Positions 45,591-58,900 are shown, numbered from the stretch's first letter. The stretch: DNA of 64,000 nt from Salminus brasiliensis (GCF_030463535.1 NC_132878.1:90691507-90755506), one strand, 5' to 3'. Notes: generated by a model from the sequence alone, not told the origin. Numbers and translations are program-made.

Positions 45591-45877
45591 CATCTGATGC
45601 TACCAAGCTGTAAGAGTGAGGATTAGCAAATGCTTCATCTGAGGACCACCACATCATCACTGAATGGCTTAACACTTGGAGGAGACCTCTGACTGCCAAT
45701 TGTATCATGTCAACTTTTTCTAATCTATTCAATATAGCTACTATTTTATGAGATTTTATGAGATACTTTATGAGATCATTATAGTAAGTTTGTTATTAGA
45801 TTTCTTAACATTTGCTTGCTTTAGGTCATTTCTCAGGTTCATATTATTTTATTATTAATAGAAACCTAAAAGGAAAC

Positions 45878-45977
45878 CTAAGATGTCAGGCATGTCTTGG
45901 CTGATTGACTAAACTTTGGGTAAAACTGTGTAAATGGGATTTTCCCTCTGAACTGTTATTGTCTTAACACTTCAGCT
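45878..45977 (+). repeat. Direct 100-bp repeat, copy 2 (catgtcttggct family)
   Basis: The partner of 45491-45590, 387 bp downstream. Only the 100-bp core is shared; the flanks differ. Confidence 0.9.
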
Positions 45978-46639
45978 GAAGAACCAGCCAGCCTGGTTTT
46001 GGATTGCTGTGTGAAATGTACTTCAGAACGTGGGAGTGGAAGGTTTGGCTGGATGTGTTTTTCCTCCTGCGTGTCCTCACATGTCCAATGTGTTCTGTGC
46101 TGAGAACATTTCCTCATGCTTCACTTCTGTAGATGACATTAAATCCTCTAAATCTGTGAAATGATGAGTAAAGTAAATATTCTGTGTGCATGGGGGGGGG
46201 GGGTGGCTCGCTGTGTGAATAACATTGGGTGAGTGATGTGTGATGTCAGGGCTTTTTGTTCCCCTTTAACACTTTGGTAGTTTGGGCCATGCCTGCGACA
46301 TATGGTTGTCGTTTGAGGAAAGAGACTTCTTGAGAACTTGGACTCCAGGGTGGCTTTGGCTTTAAGCTGACCCTTTGGTGAACTGAACCGGAGAAAAGGG
46401 AGATGTTAACATATTATCACAGGAAACTGAATGAAGAGATTCTGAAGGAAAAGAAGTCCTCTTACAGGAAGGAGGAGCTTCAGGCCTGGTCCTCTCCCAG
46501 ACGTTATTTTCTAACTCCTTACAGTGTAGTGAGGATGCAGTAACACATAGGTTAAACAGCTCCACCTGGGATCCTTTTCCAACAGGACTGAAGACGATTT
46601 GCAAGAAAATTAGACAAGACAACCACTTTCACCATTAGT

Positions 46640-46868
46640 CTGACACAGACACATAGAGAATTTGGCCTCCGCCTTTCAACCATCCGTGTAGCGAACACAC
46701 ACATAGTGGTCAAACACATGGAGTGGACAGTGAGCACACATGCCCAGAGCCGTGGACAGCTATCGCTGTGGCGCCCAGGAAGCAGACAGTGCCCAACCTG
46801 GCCATCAAACCCACAACCTTATTGTCATCAATAGCCCATTGCTCTAACTGCTGAAACACCACTGCCCA
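46640..46868 (-). mobile_element. tRNA-derived SINE family A
   Basis: It contains gaatttggcctccgccttt, gctatcgctgtggcgccca, catcaaacccacaaccttat and ends in the head complement cactgcccag. It closely parallels 1500-1745. Confidence 0.75.
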
Positions 46869-47492
46869 GGTGATAACTTCTTAAATCTTCTGGAAAAAGT
46901 CTGGATATCTAATAATTCCCATTATGAGAATTCTGAGAAAAGGTAATTCTTAGATTACACATCTTCTTTCTAGACACAGTTAACTTGCTCTAAATCATTT
47001 TATAAAGTAGAAAGTATTCTGTTGCTGTTTAATTTTGCTATATTTTATTTATTAACAATAAAATAATGTGTACTTGATAAATGACCTAATGCAAGCAAAG
47101 CATGTCTACAAATAAGTTACAAAAATCTGATAATATATTTACGATAATGACTATATATTTCATATATATATTGAACAGATTAGAAGACACTTGGTCTCCT
47201 CCAAGTGTGTGAAGCCATTCAGTGATGATGTGTTAGTTTGAAAAGATGTGGTGGTGCTTATTGTCTCTCAGAAGAAGCATTTGCTAGACCTCCTTGGTAG
47301 CATCGCATGGTAGTGAAGACATACCCAGCAGGGTGGAGTGGCCACAATGAAAGAATGGCAAAGAACCAATGCTTAGATTTCTAGATGCTTAAAACTGAAA
47401 TTGGTGATGTATTTACTCCAGAAAATAAACATTTATTCATATCAGTATATTGCTAATATCCAACTGTTGTGTCCAAACATTTGCCTGCTGCT

Positions 47493-47651
47493 CAGAGGCG
47501 CTGCCAGGAATTTTGGGCCCGAGGGAAAAGTTATTCCACTGGGCCCAACAACTCGAATAATTCAGACGAAATACTCAGTTATTAGATTTTCAGAGCCCCT
47601 GTCAATCACAAGCCCTAAAACTGTTCTTCCCCCTCCTATGTGGCGCCCCTG
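47493..47651. mobile_element. hAT-type MITE, 159 bp, with 7/8 target duplication
   Basis: Ends are cagaggcgctgccaggaat and ..tatgtggcgcccctg, whose reverse complement begins caggggcgcc. Flanks ctgctgct (47485-47492) and gtgctgct (47652-47659) match at 7 of 8 bases. Non-coding. Confidence 0.8.
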
Positions 47652-48254
47652 GTGCTGCTGTATGTGTCCACGCTCTGAGACACGTATGATGGGGGTTTGG
47701 GTAAAAATGGAACTCTGAAAGTGAACGTTAACAGGAAGCAGAATACAATAGATAAAAAGTCCTCTCCCTAAAAGCACTAATGTACAGTATATTGTGAATT
47801 GCTGCCTGTCAAACATATCAGGTTAATATTAACCCTAGTACTTAATATAAATGGACCAGAATCCCATGAATGTTGGGTTTGTTACCAGGGAAAAATTGGC
47901 TTTTTCAGAAATATCCAGCATACAGAACGATTCTTGTCTATGTGGAACTGCATGGCCAGCACAGAATGTTGTTTTGGCTTGCTAGTATTGTTTCAAGCCC
48001 ACCAACAATGCTAACCTCTGTCCAGCTCTGAGTCCGTGTCTGGACATATCAGACTGCTCCTCTATTCAAATGCGTCCAGCAAACAAAGTGAGTAAGAATT
48101 GCAAAGTAGATCTGTCATTATTCAGAGGTCATAGAGGTCATAATTGGCTGAAAGTTACAGTGTGTTCTAATATTTTAGTTTAGATTAGGGAGGTATTTTC
48201 ATATGTTACAGTTCTATTTTTAAAACACTAACAGCCACATTCATCATTTGTGTT

Positions 48255-48530
48255 GGACACAGCTGGAATTTGGCCTCCAGCTTTAACCCCTTAAATAGGC
48301 TATGGCCCGCCAGCGGGTCGAAAGTGTTATTACAAACTTCTGTTACCAAAGAATTGACCATCAGTTTGTACAGAAGTCCCAGTAGTTACTGAGTGATGTA
48401 CCTTAGTGTGTAATAAGCCTTGCTGCGTTAAGGAAGAGCAGAAAGGGTCAAGGGCTTTGCTCAAGGGTCCAACAGTGGCAACTTAAGGAACCTGTGTATC
48501 AAACCCACAACCCTGTTATTCATAACCAAA
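48255..48530 (-). mobile_element. tRNA-derived SINE family A, near a Tc1 relic
   Basis: It contains ctggaatttggcctccagc, gggctttgctcaagggtcca, acagtggcaactta and gtatcaaacccacaaccctg. It lies just upstream of the recognisable Tc1-like remnant. Confidence 0.7.
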
Positions 48531-48659
48531 TAAATATTATCAAATAAATAAAATAAAGGCGTTTGATTCATGGTACACACCACTTCTAACTATCTGTGCT
48601 CATGTCATTTCTTTCTGGCTTAGAACTGCATCTGCATCCTTGTCTAAATTGCTTGTTAG

Positions 48660-49260
48660 GGTTAAGTATTACCTGTCTGAAAATCTCAAAAGCGAAAGTA
48701 ATCCAGGCCGAAAAGTGTGGAATGTCCTTAAGAAATTACAGTTTAGGGAAACTCAGAAGGTCTAAATGACATTTGAAAGACCAGGAAAACTAACAGGAAG
48801 AAATGTTCTGCCCATATTCTGGTAAGAAAGGCAAATCAGAACCCTTAAGGAGTCAAGAGTGGGGGTGCACAGTTCCACTGTGCAGTGTTGATTGCACAAG
48901 CATCATCATAACTGCGACTTCCTCACAAAACCTCAGTGTTTAAAGGAACACTACCGATCATCTAGACAAGCCAGATGAGTTCTGGAATGAAGTGCTGTGA
49001 ACTGATGAAGGTAAATTACACCCCTTTGGCCACAATCAGCAAAGCTACGTTTGGAGAAAAAAGGAACTGCATTTGTGAAAGAAAACACTTTGCCAGATGT
49101 GAAGCATGGGGGAGGGTGTTTCACCATTGGCAGTATTGCATAGATGGAGGAGAGAATGCCTTTATACCAGCAAATGATACAAAACACACCTCAGAACCCA
49201 CCATATGCTTTAAAAAAACCCGAAATTAAACTTTTGTGATGTCTCACAGTTCTCCCACTT
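48660..49260 (+). pseudogene. Tc1-like transposase relic
   Basis: The plus strand from about 48960 reads PDEFWNEVL, stop, TDEGKLHPFGHNQQSYVWRK, then after a one-base frameshift in an A-run KKGTAFVKENTLPDVKHGGG. This is the central part of a Tc1/mariner transposase: the (S/T)DE(S/G)K segment with its catalytic Asp, YVWRK, and KHGGG. Upstream (48660-48955) is a more decayed N-terminal half. An internal TGA and the frameshift make it inactive. A related 3' end may extend to about 49540. Confidence 0.8.
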
Positions 49261-49662
49261 ATACCATAGACAGTGTGTGTGTTAAACAAGCTGTGCAGCG
49301 AAATGATACAAGAATATCTCAGAACTAGAAGCTAAGAGGAAGGACTGAACTCACAGACCTTTAGCTGAACTTAAAGACCTTTAGCTGAACTCAAAGAGTT
49401 TAGAGTTTTTGTGTGTAAGGTTTCTTTGGCTGTATGAAACAGTGTTTTCTACTTCTCAATTAAAACCATTTACAAAGTATTTCATTTGGTCAAAGGGAGA
49501 CCAAACCTTTGCAAACAGCTGCAATTCTGGTGCACAGTTTACTTCACACATATGTTAAAAGCTTATTGTTACAGAGCTGTCTTCACTTTCTTTACAGCAG
49601 CCCAGCTTTTCTATGAACTGCATATAGGTCAAAAAACTAATGCAAACACATCTCCTCCTCCC

Positions 49663-49700
49663 CCTCTCTCTCTCTCTCTCTCTCTCGCGCTCTCTCTCTC
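49663..49700. repeat. (TC)n tract before PAQR6 leader
   Basis: A TC run broken by cgcg, ending actctag at 49701-49707. It is either a microsatellite next to the first exon or the polypyrimidine tract of a splice acceptor for an upstream non-coding exon. Confidence 0.85.
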
Positions 49701-49707
49701 ACTCTAG

Positions 49708-49904
49708 TGTTTCCTGTGTGGAGAGGGGCTGGCGGGGGCCCAAGTTGGGGCTGGCCTCGCTGTATAGGATGGGAGGCCGTCGAAGGGGAGGCTGAGCCGC
49801 AGGGCTTTGACTGCCCTGTCTGGTGCGTGCTGTGCCGTGGAGGGAGGAAACGACTGAAGCAGGTCTGCCAGAGAGGGTGGGCGGTGCTCCGGCTACCAGC
49901 AAAC
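49708..49904 (+). promoter_or_regulatory. paqr6: PAQR6 5' leader (UTR) with short uORF
   Basis: This GC-rich stretch precedes the family start codon. ATG at 49769 opens an 8-codon uORF (MGGRRGGG...-type, ending TGA at 49793-49795) out of frame with PAQR6. Another frame is open through the leader and continuous with PAQR6 but has no upstream ATG, only GTG. Whether the exon starts here or at an acceptor at 49708 cannot be decided. Confidence 0.5.
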
Positions 49905-52900
49905 ATGCTCAGAATCAAACTTCCCCGCCTCTTCGACATCAACCAAGTGCCTAAGGTGGGCTTTTGTCACCGTGAGTTGGGTCTGGGACAATAATTGTCA
50001 AGTAATTGTTCCTACTCGTCATCTGGTCCTCTAACTGGTCATCTACTGTACAGCACTTATAAAGGAATACCCAAAACACCCCAAAAATGCCCCCCCCCTT
50101 TTGTTACTTTAGTATTGCACTGGAGGCAAAAGTTAATGTAGCTTACAATTCACAAGAATTAGTGTTGCATGCAAGAGCCCAGCTGCTAGAACAACTCCGG
50201 ACACCAGAAGGTCCAGCGGTTCGAGCTTTACTCAGTTTCAGACAAAAAAGCTGCTTGTCTTTCTGGGCCCTTGCCTCTACTAGTCCTTAAGAGCTTGATT
50301 GTTATTTACTTGGCTCTGTTCAAGCTTGTCACTTAGGTCCACTTGGGTTCCAAGCTCTATAGCACTCACTGGCTCACTCGGATAACACTGTAGTCCCATT
50401 CTGGAAGTCATCATCTTATTGTATAATCCGAAGTAGACAAATTTGTGGGGGTTTTGTATCCTGTACGATACAGGGGTGTCTCGATTTGATACAATACACC
50501 ATTCTCACATTTCCGCGGCTTCCGGTAGTGTTGTAATCAATGGCTGTGACTACTGCCCTTTCCTAAATACAGCCATAAATGAACCAAACACACTGACCAC
50601 TAGATCCACTAGATCAGGTTTAACAATGTTCAACTCCAGCTGTAAAAGCTCAGCTCATCATGTTTCATTTTCAGCAAGGCGCCCAATAAAACCAGAGTAA
50701 ATCTGAACCGGAGCGTTAATTCATTTGGTTTAAACTCTTTGAGAAACAGATATTGGTGCAGGTAGGTTCATGTTTCTCTACTCCAGAGAGTCCTATTTTT
50801 TTGGCAGTACTTCTCTGCAGGTACTAGACAAGCTGTGTGTGTTTATGTGCATTTGCACATCTGTGTCAGCAATGGGTGCAACTTGAAGCAGCTGAATGCA
50901 TCCGTTAGAAGGGGTGTCCACAAAGGGATATAGAAGGGGTGTCCACATTTGGACATATAGTGTGGGGAAATTAACCACAAGCTAAACATGCTAGTCACAG
51001 TAAAATGGTCTTGAATCCTGATTCTTGATCCTGATGCACTTTGGTCTATTTTGTCCACTATCAGTCTACATTAGCCTCATAGCTCCAGTGCAAAACTAAA
51101 GACGTCTTGGTTTAAAAGTGTAAAAAAAGTGTACTGATAAGAAGAATAGGGACCAAGCAGGGATTGGCAAAATTATTTGCCCAGTGTTACCATGAATAAC
51201 CCCTTTCTTAAAGGATTTGGAACAGTGCCAGGCTAGCCTTTAGTCTCTTAAACAAAGATTTTACAGTATCCAGTGATTGGCAGGCAGATTTCCAAAATCT
51301 ATATTTTTTACAGTATAGACGTGTGTGTTGTAACACACAGGTGTTTCGGGAAGACAGCATCATATCAGGCTACCGGCACCCTCAAAGCTCCGCCCTGGAC
51401 TGCATCCTCAGCAGCTTTCAGATGACCAATGAGACAGTGAATATCTGGACCCACTTCCTGCCGACCTGGTGAGAGACCCAGTCCAGCATGTGCTTTTCAT
51501 TCCCGACTTAGCACTTATCGCTAGTCAGCTTAGAGGCTTTGGAGAGAAGCATGTTACATAATAGTGAAGTGTATAGTAGTTCTGCGCTCACTGGCTTGTT
51601 TGATAGCCAAAGATCAGCGAAGGTTTACACACTTAGTGGAAGAGTGACCGATTTGCTGAGGCTGTTACTGCAATACTTGGTGTGAGTGTGTATCAATAAG
51701 AACTAGGTCAAATGGAGAAACCGGCTCAACTGCATAGATTTTAAATTTTAGAATTGATTAGAATGAATTGGATAGTCTAGAACCACAGTAATTACGTTTT
51801 TATTGTAATTAAAATAAATGATTTATTAAATATATATGTCCCAATTTAGTCTTTTGCCCCTGATCTGATCCTTAATACTGAGTATCGGCCAGTACTGATC
51901 AAATTTGAATGTTTTCATAGAAAATTAGGTCTGATCCTGGCATATTTTAATGGATCAGGTACTGGCTATTTTAATACCAATCCAGTTCTTTATAATCACT
52001 GCACACATCACAGCAGTACCACAGATTTCAACCTCCACATTTAACCCATCTGTGGCAGTGAACACACACAAATACACACACTCACAACTAGGGCAGTGAA
52101 AACACACACTTGGACTGATGAGCAACAACCTGAGCAACCAGGGAGCAGGTGGGTTTAGGCACCTTGCTCAAGGGCTTCTGAGCGACGCATTTTGAGGGGT
52201 TCCTGCTGGTCCAGGGGAAGGGGTGTCCGCAAACATTTGGACAATATAGTCTGGCTTAATAGTTTCAGTGCTGTCTGTGGTATCTCTGCTGAAGGCTCGC
52301 CTGTGCTTTATCTCCCTCTGGCTCGGCCCTGACAGGTACTTCATTTGGCGTTTCTGCATGCTGTGCTCCACGGAGAACTTCCTGACAGAAAGCTACACAT
52401 GGCCGCTGCTGGTCTACATGCTGCTGATCTGCCTGTACCCCTTCACCTCCAGCTGCGCACACACTTTCAGCACCATGTCACCCGAGGCTCGTCACATCTG
52501 CTACTTCTTCGACTACGGAGCCCTCAGCCTTTACAGCCTGGGTATGAGCCAGATCACTTTAAACACTAAGGATCCTCATGTGGGGCCACACTCGGATTAT
52601 CTGTCTGGGATCATCAGGTTTACTCCTGGAGTTCACTGCTGGGTGTCACTGCTTTAACTCACCTGATCAACTCTTCAGATAACTGACAGGTCTAGTAGGT
52701 GTCAGATTTGGCAGAGCACCAAGCTGTGCTGGATGCCAGCCCTTGACTGGACTAGAACGGATGACCTCTACTCTATATAACTACATAAGTCACACATTGA
52801 GGTGCATAGATTTATAGATGCTGAATAATTTATGGGAATTATCCCAGATGCAGTAGATCAGCCAAGACATCTTTGATATCCAACATGTCCTTCTTTAGTT

Positions 52901-55900
52901 TGCAACAGGAGATGCTAGGCTAATGCAGCTAACAAACACTGGATTTAGACTGTCACCAGTTTCAGCTCTGTAAATACACGACCCAAATTAATGCATCATT
53001 CATTTATTTGCCTAATAAGTCGTCCAGTTTGCTATCAAACTGTACCACAATGCACAGAGTGATGCCACCTACTGTGTTGAGGTTTCGGTTACTCGTAATG
53101 CCTCCCACTGTTCTGTGAAAATCGTATTTGTCTTTATAGACTAAAGAAGGTCTTACTGTCTCATTAATGTGTCCTGTGATGACTTCAGGCGTGTATTTAC
53201 AGAGAGGAGATTAGTGACAGTCTAAGTCAAGTGATTGTTAGCAGCAGTAGCCTAGCATTTCCTATAGAAGCAAACTTCGGACACCAAACATGTCTTGGCT
53301 GATCAACTGCATCTGGGATAACTGACCACTAAGCCTGATGGTGGAAGTCAGCCAGAAATCAGTTTATCCCATATCCACAAATGTAATCAGTTGGACAAGG
53401 CCTTTTTGGTGTCTGAAGCAGCTCCAAGGCAAATATTGCTAAAGGAAGCTTATACCCCTCCCAGCTACCAGCTGCATGTCTGAATCATCACACACTTGCC
53501 GCAGACAGTGTCGGGTTGATTATCTCTATTATAATATTATAATAGAATTGCTCATGTGGTTTCTGACACTGTATGATACACTGCTATCTATACAAATGGA
53601 CAAAAGCACTATGTCATGTCATTATTCAGGAGAATTGTTTGTTTGTTGCTGATTGGTGGGACCAATGACTGTACAAAACATGGTCCCTGTCGTCTATGTT
53701 GTCAAATTTGCATCAGAGTCTGTGCAGTAGAGATAAGAGGTGGAGCTGCCCCCTTCCCCCAGACCAAGCGTGTCTCAGACCGCCTTCATTGAGCTTACAG
53801 CGCAGAAGTAGAGCAGATTTTGCCCCTGAATTCCCAGTTTGCACAGGGAGGGCTAACTGTTGGAATTAGGCACTGGAGATGGAAAGACAGGTTAGAGGAG
53901 GAAGATGAAATAAAATGGGCTGTTTTGTCATTGAAACATAAGGAGATGGGCAGAGCTATATATCCTACTGCAACCAGCCAGGAGAGGCGCTAGACCTGTG
54001 GTGGCTTTTTTTTTCGAGAGACGTTGCGCTGTCCATGCTTTCTACAGTCATGGAAATAAGCTTTCAAGAACTGTTAGCAGCTTTAGCCTCGTAGCTCCAG
54101 AACAAAACTAATGAAGTTTTAGACACCAAATAGGTATTGATTGACAGGCAACACTCTTTAAAAAGGGGTTCTTTTAGGTTTCTTTAATTAAGACAGTAGA
54201 TCTATCTACCTACCTACCCTATCTAGACATTTTTTTCTAAAATATGTTGTAGATGGTTCTTTAAAGAGTATTTTAAAAATGGTTCTTGATTTAGAGCACC
54301 GAAAGAGCTACAGAACATGAGCTATACAACGTAAATGAGATTATTTTGCCCTTGGTACCCCCTCCTTCCTCCAGGATGCCACTCTTTCAGGGGTCACACT
54401 TTGGTTGGCATGGCAGAATGGTTTTAGTGAAGAGCCTAGCCTTTTGCACACCATGGGTCTGTGCCTTCAGATAAAGTAGCCATTCAGTGGCAGAGTGAGT
54501 AAGCAGATCCGGTTTAAGAGCATTACTGGTGGAAAGGTGTAGTGCCTGTTCATGTTTAAAGCAGGTGTAGTACTAGAGAAAGTGACAGGGTAAGAGCACT
54601 GCACTACAGTAACAATCAGATCCCACTTACAGAACCAACAACACTGATTGATTAGTTCCTTTTTACACTTGTTTTCTTACTTTACTATTAAATCATGTCC
54701 CACTGAAAGTCTTACTGCTACATTAGCAAGCGATTACATAAACATGGCATTTTAGAGGAGTTATTTATTCAAGAGAACAGCCACGTTTTACAGTTTGTGT
54801 AATAGAAGTAAATTGGATGAATAGTCATTTTCTATGGAAAGGAAAATCTTTCATTTTTATTTGTTTGTCAAAAAAAATCTCCCCCTTTTGACCCAATTTT
54901 GACACTGCGACTAGCATTGTCTCTAGCACTGCTCCTAACACTAGGAGGGTAAAGAGTTAGCACGTCTCCTCCAACACATACAAAGCCACCGTGTCTCTTT
55001 TCAAACTGCACACACTCTGAGGAAATCGCCAGCTTAACATTAGTTAAGAGGGGCGATAGCACCATCTACCCACCCAGAGAGAGCACGGCCAATTGTGCCC
55101 GCTCTGACTCCGGCTGCTGATGCACAAGCAGCATAACTCGGGATTCAAACTTGCGACCCCCGGACCGTAGTGTTAGACCGCTGATCCACTCTGAATCTTT
55201 GATTTCTCCCATGTTTTTTGTCATTTTAACATCAGTATAAATGGAAAGGTCAGACGTACAGTCTACACTCACACATGTTAATACAGAAGACTAAAATTAA
55301 CCTTAAGTGTAAAGTTTTGTAAATGTATCTTAAATATGATATAATGTTCATATAATGCTGATTCAGTAACTTTGCTAACAAATACTGGAATTGAATTATC
55401 AACAGTTTTATCTCAACTAAATACACACTCACAATCATATTAGCTTCAGGAACCTCCTGAAAAGCTATGTGAACCAGTTACACGGCATCAGTCGACTTGA
55501 TTTAAACAATGTAAAAGTGAAGTATAATAGGAATAAATGCCAGAATATACACTGTATGTTCAAAATATTTGTGGACACACCTTCTAATGGATGCATTCAA
55601 CTACTTTAAGCTGCGCCCATTGCTGACACAGAGAAGAATTGCCAATAGAATAGGACTCTCTGGAACAGATAAGCATGAAACTATTAGCCCCATGCTGCGT
55701 AATGCCAGGTGTGGGCTAGAGGGGTGTAAAGCTCCCCATCACTGAGCTGTGGAGCAGTGGAGCTGTATTCACACTTTTAGTATGAGTTGGGGATGATTAG
55801 GTGGGGTGGTGATCATCCAACATCCTGACCTCACTGACGCTCTTGTAGCTGAATGCAGTCAAATCCTCACAGCAATTCTCCTCCAGAATCTAGTAGAAAG

Positions 55901-58900
55901 CCTTCCTCCCTGGCTAACAGAGACAGTTACTCTACAAAAGCAGGATCGACTCTTTTTAATACCCTTAAATTTTGAAAGAAACTATGAATGAGCAGGTGTC
56001 CCAATACTTTTGTATAGTGTCTATATAGTGCATATTACATATAATATAATGCTGCTATGCTAACATTGCTATTAAACACTGGACTTGGACTGTCACCAAT
56101 ATAATCTCAGTAAATACACTAAACACACCTAAAATCTACTGAAGAAGTACATACGCCTTTAATTTAAATTGTAATTAGTTCTAGTTAAAAGCTACAACAA
56201 TAATTTAAATCAATTTAACGAGTGAAAATCCATCTCATGTAGTCTCCAGCTTCATGCTTGCACTTCATCCAGAGTGTTTGGGGTGGAAAATGACTGCTAG
56301 ATTCCTCCTAACTGACTTCATAGTAAGGAATCCCTTATTAAATTATGACTATTGTATGGAATTTTCCTCCAAAGCTGCGATCCCAAGTGTCACTACGCGT
56401 GAAGGGCGGTGAAACATGAGGTTTATGTAACGCGTAGGAAGCTGGAAGCTCACGAAAACACACGCAGGCCGAGTCCAGAAGTAAACAGTGTGAGTTTATG
56501 GAGCGGTCTCTGACCTGGCTGTGGAGGAGCAGTAGAAAGGGAGCGGTCGAACACACTAAAGCCATTGTGCTTTCTAGGGCTTCAAATAAAAGAAAACAAG
56601 AGGCAGAGAGCTAAAGAGGAAGGCCTGGACAGTTCCACAAACAGGCTGCGAGCTTTGTTCCAGCTACTTCAGAAGTGTAGAGCAGTAGTACAGTCTGGCA
56701 GCCATTGAAAGAACCCTTCACTTTAACCTTTAAAGTGTGGCCCAGGGGGACATTTGAGCTGGTCTGCCAGAATGGCACCCTAACCCTCATCTCCCTCATG
56801 TGTGAAATAATATGTAACTTTGTTGAAACTTTGTTTCAAATTGTACTTTTAAGGGATTTTAAAAGTAAAATATTGTGTAATATTATAAAATCCATTATTT
56901 TCTCTATATAGTTCTTTCTCTGACCCTCAGCACAACGGAATATTGCATATTTTACTACAACAGTAGTATTTACAGTGTATCACAAAAGTGAGCACACCCC
57001 TCACATTTCTGAAGGTATTTAAGTATATCTTTTCATGGGATAAGATTGATACAATGACACTTGACAAGTAGTCTGTGTGCAGCTAATATAACAGTGTAAA
57101 TTTATTCTTCCCTCAAAATAACTCAATATACAGCTGGAAATGTCTAAATGTGAGGGGTGTACTCACTTTTGTGATACACTGTAAATACAAGGACTGTAAA
57201 TACAAGGAAAACATGGGCAGTGCAGCGCCTCTCAAAAGTGGAGCAACCACAGGTCTAGTGCCTCTGCTGGCTGGTTGCAGTATGATGTATAGCTCCACCC
57301 ACTGTCTAATTCCACCACCTGCTGTATTGTAAGAAGACGGGGTTACACTGAGGACTGAAGTGATAGACAGGCTTGGCTGGAAGAGACTGGTCGACTGCAG
57401 GACCTGCAGTTGTAGTGAAAATTATATGAGCTGCACTTTTACTGTTGTACCTAAACTGAAATTAAAAAGCTGCAGAATGTCTCTTTAAAATCCTGAGTCT
57501 GTGATTGTAGAGAACAGTTCGTCATTCAGGACAATGAATTCCTTTATTTTTTTAGTTCAACTTTATATCATTTTGAAACCTACTGCTGGTTGTGCAGTGC
57601 TTTCAGGCCTTTGCTGCAGGTTCTACAGTGTTTTGCGACCCTGGTGATGTGAATTCAAGTGGAATCAGACCTGTAGTGAAGGCCTTCTTGAGTGTTGGAC
57701 TACTTGGTTGATTACAAATTGTTGGTTAAGAAGCTATGAACTACTTCTTAGGACTTGTGCAGGACTTTGAGCCTTGAGCTACTGTGCAGGAGAGCCAAGG
57801 GAACATGCAGAGCTATAAGTACTGCTGCTTGGTTTCATTTCCATTCAGATGATTGATTGAGTGATTTTGACCCTTCATTGTAGGGCTGTTAAATCTTGGG
57901 GGAGGGTCTGTCTTTTTCCTCCTTCTTCTCATTCAGCCCAAACCCAAAGTTCTGCTTTTGACTATTGTCAGCTGCAGTGTTTCTGTGGTTGAAGTTTCAG
58001 TGTATCCCTGCTTTTAAGAGTTAAAGAACCCCAAGTTGAAACAGTTGTGGAATGGCTTTGAATCAGAAGGCTTCTTCTGGCAAAGATCACTTTAAAGGCT
58101 GCTCATATGTGCTATCTGCCGTTCCATCTCTGAATCCTATTTGTCTTTCTGTTGAGCACTCCACCACATGGCCATGTTTTCCAATACTGCTGCAAAGAAG
58201 GGCTGCGTTTAGCTTCTTCCTACAGCTGTAAAGCTGCCCTGAAACTTTGTAATGTCATCAAAGTAACTGATCATTAGTATTACTGTCATATCTGGTATGA
58301 GACAGGAATGAGACCAGTAATTTGTGAGAGAACTTAGGATAAATAGGACACTGTGCAGGTATGGTTATGTCCTCCAAGATCAACGTCTCTTTGTATTTGG
58401 GCTGAACAAAGTCCGCGATGGGCCAACCAGATTTAGCCCAAAAAACATATGACGTCTGGTGTCGGGTGGGGGTGGGCCCTTAAGCAAGGCCCTTAACCCG
58501 TCTTCTATCGGCCATCACTGCCTTCAAAGCTAAGCATGGACCAGACCATGGACTGATCTGCCGAAAAGCCGATCTGCACCAAGAGCCTTTTGAGCTTCAA
58601 ATACGGCTCGGCTTGACCCGCCATCCTTTAAGATCCATGGAAGACAAGGGTCCAGGCTTTTTTCTGTCCTGCACTGAAATGGTGGAACAAGCTTCCCCTG
58701 GGTGTCCGAACAGCAGGGTCCAACGCTCGCTGTCTTCAAATGCAGACTGAAGACCCATATGTTAGGTGTTTTGGGCTCCATACTTACTTCTGTATTTAGT
58801 AGTATCTAAGCCTAGAGGGATCTTTGGATCCTAGTCTATACAAACTAACTAAGGGTATTTTCTGAGTAAACAGTGAAGCACTTTTGTAAATTGCTTTGGA

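Noticed and set aside
49707..49904. In-frame N-terminal extension of PAQR6 starting at 49707
   Set aside because: The frame is open but its first codon is GTG and there is no in-frame ATG before 49905. The ATG at 49905 gives the family start MLRIKLP.
52268..52657. 129-codon open frame considered as a separate gene
   Set aside because: Its centre is PAQR6 exon 3 (52336-52541). The rest is intron read-through on both sides.
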